This document shows, piece after piece, positions 12,001-24,000 of a stretch of 64,000 bases of DNA. This DNA is from Nocardia rhamnosiphila NBRC 108938 (GTDB taxonomy: Bacteria > Actinomycetota > Actinomycetes > Mycobacteriales > Mycobacteriaceae): contig NZ_JOAJ01000007.1 in NCBI RefSeq assembly GCF_000720425.1, forward strand, positions 124,001 through 188,000, given 5' to 3'. The notes below the pieces were generated by a model. That model had not been told where the DNA came from, ran no database searches, and was given only the letters and a program-made list of their open reading frames with translations. Each line of letters opens with the position of its first letter. The stretch's first letter is position 1. Both the position numbers and the translations under genes were made by a program.

Positions 12001-15000
12001 TCCGTCCAGGTCCCGAACTCGGCGTTACGGCGGGCACTCCCGGGGTGCTTCAGGCCCTCGAAATATGTCTGCAGGAATCCGAATGCCCTGGCTCTGCGAG
12101 TCTTCAGCTCGTCGGACCGATCAGCATTCGACACCGTACCGTCTCGATGGTGTGCAATTTCATGCCGGACCATCGCGTAGGTTCGGTCGCCGATCGGATC
12201 GAGCAGGTAATTCTCCCGCTTCACCCTGGCGGGTACTTGCTCGGCTCTCGTGTTTCCGATGACACTCGCCTCGTTGACGAAGATCGTACGTACATCGGGA
12301 GCGAATGAGGGCCGCAAGGCCCTGCCGCCGACGGCCAGCGGCACAATGGCGATCACGTCGAAGCCGACATCGCGTCCGGGAGACATCGACGCCAACAATG
12401 CTTTTCGTTCGGCAAGCGACGAATCCACAGTGATTCCGTGCTTGTACAGCTCGAATATCTCGTCGTACTCGTCGATGATCGCGTTGCGGATCGACAGCGC
12501 GGAAGCAACCGGCACTTTCTCCAGGCCGACCACGTCGATGCCGTAGGTGTCGAAGATCTCGTGGGCGATGGCGCGGGTGATGCCACGTGCTGTCAGCGGG
12601 TCGTAGTCCGGCAGCCGGGTCTCGTACGCAGCGTCGGTCGTCTCATTGCCGGCCGCACCGCTTGGGTCGGTGTTACCCGACCATGGCGTGCCGTCGGGAC
12701 GATGGTGGGCGGCTTGCGCGTCGGGTGTTCCGCTGTGTGTGGGTCTGGCGCCGATGTGCCGCGATCGACCGGTGGGTGGCTGCGATCGGGTGGGAGATGG
12801 TGTGGCGGTGTTGTCGTGAGCGCCGGTCGCCCGCGATGCGGTCGGCATTCCGGGCAGGATGCCGGTGCGAATGGCGATCGCCACGCTCTCCTGCCGGTTA
12901 CGTGCGCCCAGCTTCTTCCGAATGCCGGCGAGAGCCACCTCCACCCTGCCGTAGGTGGTCTCGAGGTCCTTCGCGATATCGGTGTTCGTCCGGCCGTTCG
13001 CGACTCGGTCGAGCAGGTCGATCTCGGCGGAGGTGAGATCGGCAATGTCGCGGCTCATCGGGTGGATATCGGGGAGCATGCCGTTGCGCAGCGCGACCGC
13101 CACCATTGCCGCCCGGTTGTGCACCCGCAACTTGTTGCCGATTCGCGTCAGATACTCGTCCACCACGGTGGGCGACGGTCCGAGCGCCCGCGCGATGTCC
13201 TTGGTGGTCTCACCGTTCGCGACTCGGGTGAGTAGATCGATTTCGCGGGGGCTCAGGTACGAGACGGCGCTACCCTCGACGTCCGGAGGGGCGAGTTCGA
13301 CGTGTCCGGCGCGCACGGCGGCCAGCACGATCGCGGGCCGGTTGGGTACATCCAACCGGCGGCGGAGATCGGTCACCTGCTCGTCCACTGCCGCCGCGGT
13401 GATGTCGAGGTCTTGCGCGATGTCGTGGCTGGTGTCGCCGTTCGCGATCCGGATCAGCAACTGGAGCTCGCGGCTCGTCGGCTCGATCATCGCGGTGGCA
13501 GGCGATCGGTCGCCGACCGGGACGGTACCGGCGAGCACTCCGGCGCTGAGCGCGAGATACACCAGTTCCGCTCCGTTGCGCGCGCCGAACCTGCGGTGTA
13601 GCTCGGTGCGGTAGATCCCGACGGTACCCGGCGAAAGCCCTAGTTCCACACCGATTTGGCGGGACGTCATACCCGCGGCGATCAGCTGGAGCACCATGAA
13701 CTGGCGATTGGTCACCCCGCTGTCGGGAGGAGCGGTCGTGTCGATACCGCTGGGGTGTTTGCCCGCGGCCTCGAACTCGCGCCGGCCGGCCTCGAGTAGC
13801 CGGTCGAGCGCACCGCGCTGCACCACCGTGAGGTTGCCTCCGTGCTGCGCCGCGGCAAGGGCCTCGGCAGCGTGGCGACGTTGCATAGCACTCATTTCGA
13901 ACCAGCCGGTCACCAGATTGCTCGCAATGCCGTGCAACCATTCGAGCGGGGCGGCATCCTGAACCCGCCACCGGTACTGGTCGGCGATATCGAACGCCAA
14001 GCGGTTGAGTCCCTGCGCTACGCGCACCAACGGCCGTAGCTCCGGTGTGACGGCGGTGGCCGGAACTCCGAGATCGGCGCGCACTTTCGCGAACACGGCG
14101 CGTCCGTACTTCCCGCGCAGTTGCTCGAATGCCGCTTCATCATTGTCTCTAGCACGGTGTAAGAGGCTGTCGACCTCTGATGTGTCTCTGCGGCCGCGCT
14201 GTTCGGCCGCAATGGACGTTTCCCGCGCGGTGCGCTTTTCGTTGGGCTCCGGGGGGCCGGCGACCCTCTTCTTGCGGGGTGGATTTCCGCGGTCTCGGTG
14301 GGTCAGGTCCTTGTTGATGTCTTCGAGAGTGCCGTCCTCGGTTCTGCGGAATTGGGCGATGTCGATCCGGCGGATTGTTTCGTAGGGGTGGGTAAATTTA
14401 TCGGCGTCGATCCACCGTGGAATATGGAGTTTTCTCTCGCCGGATGATTTCGCTTCGGCGTGCTTGATGTTGGTGTCGTGAATGAACGCCTGGCCGGGGC
14501 CGGTATTGACGATCGTGAAGACATGCATGGTGTTGCCGCCGTCGTCGACCAGGACGTCCATCGTGTCGACCTCGGTCTGCTCGGCATTCTTGACCTGGTC
14601 GATGAGCGGTCCGAACACGCCGGGGGTGCGCGGGCCCTGCGGGTCCGCTGTTTCCCCGGCGGTATCGGTCGGGAGCTGGTATTCGACGAGTGTGCCGTTG
14701 GTGTACTTTTCGAGGGTTTTGTAGTTTCGTTTCCTGCCGCGGGGTGCGGTGGCGTCTTCCTTTCCCAGCCCGTGCAGGATTCGGGCGGTCCGGTCGAGGC
14801 AGTCGTCGCGCAACTCCTCCCACCACTGGCGGCGGACACCGTTTTCCAATGCGAGCGCGGCGGCGGTGGCCCCGGCGAACATACCGGCGGTGGCCAGGCC
14901 GGCACCGGTGCGGCCGAGGGCCGCTACAGCCGGGATCACCAGTGCGGAGCCGGCGATGGCACTGACCTGATTGACTGTGTTCGTGACCGACCATCCGCGC

Positions 15001-18000
15001 CCGAGGCCATCGCCGGTGAGATTACGCAGGTAGTAGGCAAAATCGATATTGTTGAGCATGACCGTGGCGCCGGTCGTCGCCGCGGCACCGGCGATAATCC
15101 ACTGGTTGTCGGTGGCCGCGAGGGTGCCCGCCTGTATCATCCAACTACCGAAGGTAAGTCCCAGAGTCCGGTCTTTGATCCATTGCCGGAAGGATTTCCA
15201 CGCTTTCAGCGCCGCGCCGACCAACGTCCCGATACCCGCGCTGGCCGCCACCATTCCGATGCTCTGCGGCGAATAGTTCGCCTCGTCCATCAACGCAGCC
15301 AGCTGCACCCCGATAGCGCTGCCGCCGACGCCCCAGGGAATGAGCAGGCCCTGGTAGTACCGCATGTATCGGTCGTTCCACATCGTGCGCGCCACCTCGC
15401 GCATCGAGGGTTTGTTTCCCTTCTCCGGGCTCGTATCGGGCAAGCCGCGCATCGACCACCAGTTCGCCAAACCCGTTGCCACGCTGGCCCACAACGGCGC
15501 GGCAACGGAGAGCTTGGACATGACCGGCCAGGTGAATCTGCCGACCATACCGCTGGAATGGCGGTCGATCATCATGAGGGTGTCGGCGGTTTTGCGGCCT
15601 TCCGGCGTGCTGATGAGCGAAGGACCGTAGACCTGGACACCGGCGTTGTATACCGCGCCGGTTGCCGCCATGGCGGTCCCCGCGCCGATCAGTGCTTCGA
15701 CGGTGCCGGGCAGGCCGAGCCCGGCATACAAGGCGGCGCTGCCGGCGGCCACCGAGCCGAGCAGCCCCGCCCGCATCATCCATCGGCGGGCGTTCCGGTC
15801 CGCCAGCATGCCTCCCGGCAGTGTCGCCGCCAAGGCAGCGGAGCTCATCAGCGCATTGGCCAAGGCGGTCGTATCGACCGAACCGGTCATCTGCTGGACG
15901 GCGTTGATCAGATATGTCGCCGATCCGGCGCTTCCCGCGCCCGCGACACCCGACCAGATCGCGAATTTCGCGAGATTCTTCTGCTCCTCCGTCTGCGCCG
16001 CCTGCCGCTCGCGGATCCGCCGCAGCAGCGATCGACCGTCCGGGTTTCGTTCCGGTGCCCCGGTGATGTCGATTCCTTCGAAGGAAGGGGCGACTCGGTA
16101 TCGGTCGGGCGTGGTCCGGGCCTCGAGAGTGCCGGTGCCGGTGGGTTCGAAGTAGGCGATGTAGGTGTGCTCGGGGTCGGTATAGGTGGCTTTCCAGTCG
16201 AGGTAGGGGCGCGGGTCACCGCCGGTGAGCTGGTCGTGGACGTAGGTGGTGGTGAGCCCGGTTCCCGGGTTGGTTCGGCGGGTGATGATATACGCGTGCG
16301 CGCGCTCGCCGCGGCCGACGACTGCGACGGCATAGGTGCCGACCGGTTTCGTGCGCAGGTCGTCGACGGCCTTCCACATCGGGTCATCGGACCGGTCACG
16401 AGTGGTGACCGGCTGATATTGCAGCCCGGAGCCGGTAGCGGTCTGGAAGTGGACGGCGCGGCGCCCGGTGACGGGCAGCACGGGCAGGCCGTTGCGCTGC
16501 AGGATGTCGACGACCCACGGCAAACATGTGCGGACCTCTGCCGGAAGGCTGGGGGCCGGCGACCCATCGGTGCGTTGACCCCTCTCCCCCCATGGTGATG
16601 GCGAAGCGGGTTCCGTGGCCTGTGGACGCGCAGTTGCCGCCGCGTCGGGCGATAGGGACGCTGGTGGAACCATGATGGTGAGCAGGGCATGCGCCCACGC
16701 AGCCAAGATGGCAGCATCCCTGGGCAGCGCCTGCAACGCCGCGGCATGGAACTGGTCCGGCGGCAATTCGTGGAATCTCGCGTATTGTCGTGCGGCGATC
16801 TTGTCCGCGACAATGCCGGTGATGGCGGTGGCGAGGAGCCGTCCGGTGCGGGCGTCGATTTCGGGGACGGCCTCGGTGAAGTATTCGGCCACCATCGCGT
16901 GGAATCGATCGCGCAGCCGGCCCGTCGCAGGCAGCTCCAAGTGCAGAACCCGCGTCTCGTCCCCGTGCAAACCCAGGACCATGAGGTAGTTACCCACCGC
17001 GGTCTCCAGCCGCGGGCCCAGCTCACCATCGACCATATCGAGCAGCGCGGCTTCACAGGCGGCCCGCAAACGTTCGATCGCTGCCGCGCAGGCCATCTCG
17101 AAACCGGTCTCCTTGTCGGAGAACAGCTCCCGATAGGCATCAGAAGACACCTCGGCACGCTGCCATACTGTGTCCAGCTGCATCCCGGTGTACCCGGAGC
17201 GGGCAGCGACGGCGATCAGCTCGGTCAGTATCCGCTCTCGTGCCTCCGGTTCCATCACCTGGGTCGAGCCGCCATCACGCGGTTGTGGCGCCGGCACGGC
17301 GTTGTCGGCGGGCTGCACCTCAGGCAACGCCGTGCCGATACGAAGGAGGTCGGTGAGATCGCGCCGCAGGCCAGGCACTGCGGCCGCGTCTGCGGTCCTG
17401 GCCCAGTCCGCCAGCAAACCGTATATCGCGGCGGCCAGGGCGCGGCGGACCGGAACCGACAGGGTGGACTCCCCGAGGACCTCTATCAGGGTGGTCGCGA
17501 TCGAATGGGTGACGGTCATCGCGCGAGCACCGAGCTGGACAAGGCCGAGGCCGGATCGTTCGACCAGCAGAACCCGTGCGGTAGCCGGACGAGCGGCCAA
17601 GGCGTTCACATATGTATTCACCGCGGTAGTCATGCGGGCGGTGCGGTCGGGCGCCCGCAGTGCAGCGATTTCCTCGCTGACCAGCTGCCGCAGATCATCC
17701 AGCCCCCGCGTGTGTACGGCGGCAAACGCTTCATATGTGCGCGCGAAGTTCTCCTCGAAGTCGGCCCGGGTAACGCCCGCACGCCGGCAGATGTCATCGA
17801 CGCTCGTTGCGGCGAATCCACGGTCGGCGACCGTGGCCACCAACGCACTCAGGATGCGGGCACGCGCACCGCTCTCCTCCACCGGCGTTGTCGACGGGAG
17901 GAACGACCACTCACCGGGGGCTGCCGTCGCGAGCCGGACGGGTAGCGGCCCACGGGAGGGTGCGAAGTCGATACCCGTGGGCTTGGTAACGGCACTGCGC

Positions 18001-21000
18001 ACGCCAGGCTCGGTTTCCATCGCGTCGGCCACGGCCAGTATGCGCAGGTACTCTTCTTCCTCGCCGCGCGCCACCACACGCCCCTGCACGACCGATACCT
18101 GGGTCCGGGACGGCCGGATCTCCGGACGGGAGTGCGGCTCGGCGTTCAGTGTGGCGTGCACGAGCCTCTTGGCACTGTTCTCACGAGTAAGGGGCCGCAT
18201 CAGCTCTTGCAACCGACGGGCCGCCGCCCACGCCCCCGGCACGTCGTCGATGACGCTCCCCAGTCTCGTCACCCAGGCATCGATCGGCACCGGCGCGCCC
18301 TGCGCCTGGGCGACGAGATTGAATTGTTCCGCCGCGTCGCGGTGCCCGGTCAGCTCGGCCAGGTACCGGCCCACCCCGCTGGTCGACGGCATCATGACCG
18401 GCACGCCCTGTTCGATCGCCTCGGTCACCACTCCACCGAAGCCCTCTGCGCGCGAGGGCATGACGACAACGGTCGCGGCCCGGATGTCCGCTCGGATCTC
18501 GGCACGGTCCGAGGTGTGCGGGTAGACGTCGACAGCATTCGGGTCACCGACGATGTTCGCCAGCTCCGTGCGGACCTCCGCGAGATCATTCTCGTAGCCG
18601 CGGACCACCAACCGCACGTCGCGGCCTTGTGCGCGCAGGTGCCGCACCACGTCGGCGATCTCGGCAGCACCTTTCAATTTGTCGGCCACACGGCCGAACA
18701 GCAGAACCCGCACCGGGCTGCCGGGTTCGGGTTCCGGCGGCTGCTCGGCGATATCCAGAACCGGTTGTAGTTCGTGGACCGAACCGTGTCTCGCCATCGC
18801 GGCCTGCGAGAGCGCTTCCGCCGCCAGCGCCGGGCCCAAGCCCGTCACCAGGTGTGCGCGCCGCGCCAGGTAGATACCGGCCGCAACCGCGGCACGACCG
18901 CGCGCCGGATTGTTCCGCAGGGTTTCCCACAGCATCGGCAGCAGATGATGAACAGCAACGAGTTTCGCTGTGGGATACCGTTTCTCGGCTTCCGCTGCGG
19001 ATCTGACGCCATTGGCTTCGGCGTGCACGACCACCAGATCGACCGAGTCGGGCAAGGTCGTCACGTATTCGCCGTGCCGGTCCCACAGCCCGCCGTAACG
19101 CTGGTAGACCTGCACCCCTGGGAGCCGGAAATCGGGAAGAACCTCGTCGGGCGCAACAGTCACCTCGTGCCCGGCCGCCACCAATCCCTCACACAGCATC
19201 AGGTTCAATGTGGACATCCCGGTGCGGCCCTGGCCCCACAACCCGCAATACACCAGAATTCGCTGCCTGGTGAGATCCAGCTGAACCTGATGCAGGACCC
19301 GTCCATCCGGCAGCGGTTCGAAGGTGTTGAGATCGACGCGTCCGTCCATATCGGAGAGGCCGCGGCGCAGCTCATCGACGGTTGTTCCGGGGTTGGTGTC
19401 GGCGGGATCAGGGCGAGTGTATTCCCATCGGGCGAGCAGCCGATCTCGGCCGTCGGGGCCCTGGGACGAGGTGAGGACGAATAGGGGGTCCTGGCCGGTG
19501 ACGGTCGTGGTCAGTTCGGCCAGACGCGCGGCCGCGGCGACAATGTTCTGAGGGGTCGGCTTCGAATCCTTCTCGGGCAGTCCGGCCGCGACCGCAGCGG
19601 CCAGGGCGGCGGGATTCGAAACGTCGGCGCCGGAAATGACCAGTTGCCAGCGGAAGCCGCCATATTCCTCGCGCATCTCCGATGCGTGCAACCGAGCATC
19701 GTGCTCGGCATCCAGCAGGCCGTAGGCGAGGTCGGCCTGCAATCGCCCGGCAATCTCCAGCGCCTTCGCCGCGTGGTCGCGACGCATGTCCCGGTTGTCC
19801 GTCGACCGGCCCTCCGGCGCTCGGTCTCCGGTGTGGGGGTAGGCGACCGCGGCGCGCTCGCGCAGGTGATCGATGAGCGCCCGGCGATCGGAGATACCGT
19901 CCGCGTCGAACCGTTCGGATTGCAACCAGCGCAGCACCGCGTCCGGCTCCGACAACGCCTGCATGCCGTGCGGTACTGCGGGCTCCTGCGCCGGCCTGCT
20001 GCCGATACTGTCGTTCCCGGCCCCGGTCGGATCTTCCGCATTACCCGCTGCCGCATCAGCGGAAGGAAGATTCGCCGCCGAGTCGGAGGTGTTTTCGGGC
20101 GGAGGAGGGTTGGTGACGAAGTAGTGGATCACCCATTGCGGGCTGCCGACGACAGGACCATTGATCTCGACATCGGCGAATCCGACCGCGACCGCCTCGG
20201 CCGGGTCGAGTGTGTTCTTCGTCTGGTCGGTGAAGGCCGCCGTAGGTAGACGGCGTAGCCATTTCTCGAGCGGCTCGGTGATCAGACCGGCGATGAACAG
20301 TGTGGCCCAGGCTTGCCGCAGCGTGCTGTCGACCTCCTGGTTGAGCCGCTGGTCGGTGGCATCGTCGATCGCGTGTGCGAATTCATGGATCACATCGTCG
20401 CGATAGGGCTGTCCGCTGCTGGGATGGAAGCCGGTCCGGCTGTCTGTTGCATCGTCCTTCAGCGCCAGAGCCCGGTCGGCCACCCGGGACAGGTTCAGCC
20501 GCATCCATCGGTCGCGGGTTTTGCCCTCTCGACCAGTCATCTCCGCGTGGGTCAGGTCGGAGTCCAGGAATTCGATGGCCAGGCCGCGAATATCGGTCAT
20601 GTGTTTGGCCGAACCGGGCGCGTACCGGTACCGGGAGAGCAGGTCGGCCAGCGTCTCGACAATTTCGCGAACCGCGTCGACGGGCACCCCGGGGTGGTCG
20701 AAACCGCTGATGGTGAAGTAGGGATGGTCGAGATTGAACTCCTCGACCAACCGTGCCTTGGCCTGCGCGTCGGCGCTCAGTCCGCTGACGTGCGCCACCT
20801 CGTCCGGTGTGTGTGCCGCGTGCTGCTCGGCACGAGTCAGCTCGGTCAGCACTCGCTGGTGAATGTCGGACAACATGTCCTGCTGCGCGCTGAAGAAGAT
20901 CTCTATCCGTGACTCCAGATGGGCCACCCGCTCCCGCATCGCGGTGATCGCCGACCGCGGGATCGCATGGTCCTGCCACCGCGCGCGGTCGTCGACAATC

Positions 21001-24000
21001 CGGGTGAACTTGGCGGCGAACGGGCTCGGCGCAGCATCCTCGGAGTCGATTGCCGCGCGACCGCCGACCACCTCGTGATCGGCACCGATACTCCAGTGGA
21101 GCGTGCCGCGCCGGGTCCCGGTGACCGCGTCCAACAGTCCGAGCAGCTCGCCCGACTCCGAATCCAGATACCCACGATCGACGAGGCCGAGCGCCACGCG
21201 CATCTCATCCGCCGGGTCTTCGTCGATCAACCCGAGATCGTATGCGCGCGACATCTGCTGCGGCAGAACAGTATCGGCCGTGCGCGCGGGAACGATTTCG
21301 CGATACAGCACCGCGCTGTCGCCGGGGTCCGCGTACGTGCCGGCGACCGGCGCGCCCATGGCGCCGCCGATCTCCGATATCAGCCACTGTTTCGCCGCCT
21401 CGGCGGCATCGTCGTAGGTCTCCCGGATGCACTGGTAACCGTTGCCGAAGCTCACGCGCTCGACCGTGACCCCACGAGCCCCCGGCATTGGTTCGCTGCG
21501 CACCACACCGGCATCCAGCCCCTGGATAACACGCGGCAGGAACGAGTTCGGATGGTGTGGTTTGCTCCCGATGGCGTCCTGCGGCCCGCCCGCTACGTCG
21601 ATTCCTCTGGCCTGCGTCTCCGCCACTGCGGCCGGTTTTCCACCGGTGCGCGCGTCGTCGCCGAATGCGTCGTTCGTCGGTCCGGCGCCGATGCGGCGCG
21701 GCCGACCGGTCCGATGTGGCCACGGGGTGGGCGCCGGCGTCGCGTTGTCGTCGCGATCGCCGGGCGTCCGGTCCGGTCGCGCACCGATCGCATCGGTGGG
21801 CCCCTCGATCAAAACGGCGGTGAGATTGTCGCTGGTCTGCTTCGCGGTGATCGCGCCCTGGATGTAGGCCTGGGCGGCGCCGAGCAGCGTCCCGGACCGG
21901 GTGAAATCCGCGGCGACCTTTTCGGCGATCGATTCGGCGGTGCTGCGGGGATTCGACGGGCTACCGGCGAGATGTTTGATCGGTCCGTCGGTGAACAGGC
22001 CCACGATTCCGGGACCGGTGGGTTCGAACACCTGTGGCTGCGGTGGTTGCCACTCCCGCTGCCACCCCTTACCGAGACCGGCGAGTGGTTTGTCCGCTTC
22101 GGGCCGGCCCATGGCCTCGCGTTCGGTGATGTCGAACATCTCCATGTACTGCTGGACGTAAGTGTCGGGTTCCGTGAGTTCCCGGGAAGCGCTGTCGTCC
22201 AGACTGATCCACATCACCCGGACGTCGCCACGCGAGTCGGTGATGACCTGGGTCGGGGTAACCAGGGTTACCCCGACGGCTGCTTTGGGGGAGTCCAGGT
22301 CACTGATCCCGGCGAATTCTTCGGTGTTGATCAGATCCAGCACTGCCTGCTGGGCGGCCTCCAGGGCCTCGCTGACCACTGCGACCGGATCCCATCCGGC
22401 GCCCGCCTCGGCCGCCGCCGCTCGCCGCGCCAGCACCTCGGCCGCCGCTGCCGATCCCGCCTGTGCCGCGAGCTCCCCGCCTGTCGAATGGGAGACACCA
22501 TCGGTCACGACCGCGAGCGTCATCCGTTCACCCGCGACGGTCGCGGTCGCGAGGGCGAAGGCATCCTGATTACGCCGGTGACGTTCGTGTTCCGATCTGC
22601 CGCCGATATCGGTGGCACCGGCGGCATGCCCCAGATCCAGCTCTTGTCGGGCACGACCATCGGTGCGCTGGGTCGTCGCGGCCGGAACGGCGGTGGGCAT
22701 TTCGTTTCCACGCACCGCGGCCAGTGCGACCTCGCTGAAATTCCGCCCGGCCTCGTCGAATTCGAACCATGTCGTTGTCGTGCCGTCCGGCCGGCGATCG
22801 ATGCCGAAGCGGTGAGCCATGTAGCGGAGTCGTTCCTCGACAACGCTTTCGGAATATTCAGTGAAGCCGGTCGGCGTCACCGGGCCGACGTCGGATACCT
22901 CGAAGCGAAGTGTCCGGGCCCCGCTGGTTCCCGACTTCGTCGCCGAAGCCATCCCGCCGCGCCGCGCATGCGTGTACATCGACACCAAGTTCGAACCGAG
23001 AGTTTCGGTGGAACGCGCTTGGTCCGGGTTGGCCCAATCGGCGACGAACCGGCGGATATCCGCGTGGGCGGAGGCGACGGCATGCTCCCTGCCGGTCGAG
23101 TCCTGATCAGCGGCCGTGGTCAGCTGTAGTTGGTTGATGCCGACCGGAGCGGCGCGGTCGGTGGGCGAGTGCGGCGCGCCGGGTTCCCGGTACCCCAGTT
23201 TTGTGGGCGGAGCGGAAGGGCGAGGGTCTTTCTGCGCCGCGTAGGTTTCCGGCGAGCCGAGGTGAAGAAGCACATCGGATTCCCACGAGCCGAATCCTCG
23301 GCCCGCGTCATAAACCTCCGCCAGTTCGGTGACGAAGGTTTCGTCCCCGAGGCCGAGGCGCCGTGCCACATCGTCGACGACCTCCCGCACATCTGGTCGG
23401 CCACCCCACATCGCCACGGTTCTGGTGGCGAATCCGGCGTCGGTCAGTCGCTCCGCCAGTGAAATGCCATAGGCACCGGTGACTTGCGACCACATCCGCT
23501 GTTGCCTGGTGAGGTGATCCAGGCCGACCAGGATCGCCATCTTCGCGCCCGGTACCCGCATGGTATCGGTGATGACCTGCGCCATCAGCGATTCGCGTAC
23601 ATCACGCAAGGGCGACCCGCTCCGTGAGGAGGGTCGTTCCACATCGAACGGAACGATGGTGATCCCGGCGGCGGCCATGGCCTTGACTGCGTCGGCCCAC
23701 CTGCTGCCGAAGCCCGGACCGCATGGGATCCCGGTCAGGTCGACCTGCTCTCCCGCGTTCAGGGCGTCGAAGACCGGATTCGGAGGTGCTTCGATGCCGT
23801 AGTGGGTGACGCCGGCGGCCCGCAACGCGGCCGCCTGTTGCTCGAGGAATTCCGGTCCTGCCGGGTTGGTGTGGGTCTCGCCGAACAGCACGATCTGTGC
23901 GTCGGCGACCAATTGGGCCATATTCGCCGGCTGCCGGGCGAGCATGGTGTGTGCCAGCAATTGGATGTACGGAGGATCCTCGGCGAACTGGTCGGCGAGC

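Noticed and set aside
15908..17158. 416-codon minus-strand frame
   Set aside because: Out of frame with the giant gene and composed of Arg/Ser/Pro-rich sequence; it covers the papain-fold and membrane modules that read correctly in the giant frame.
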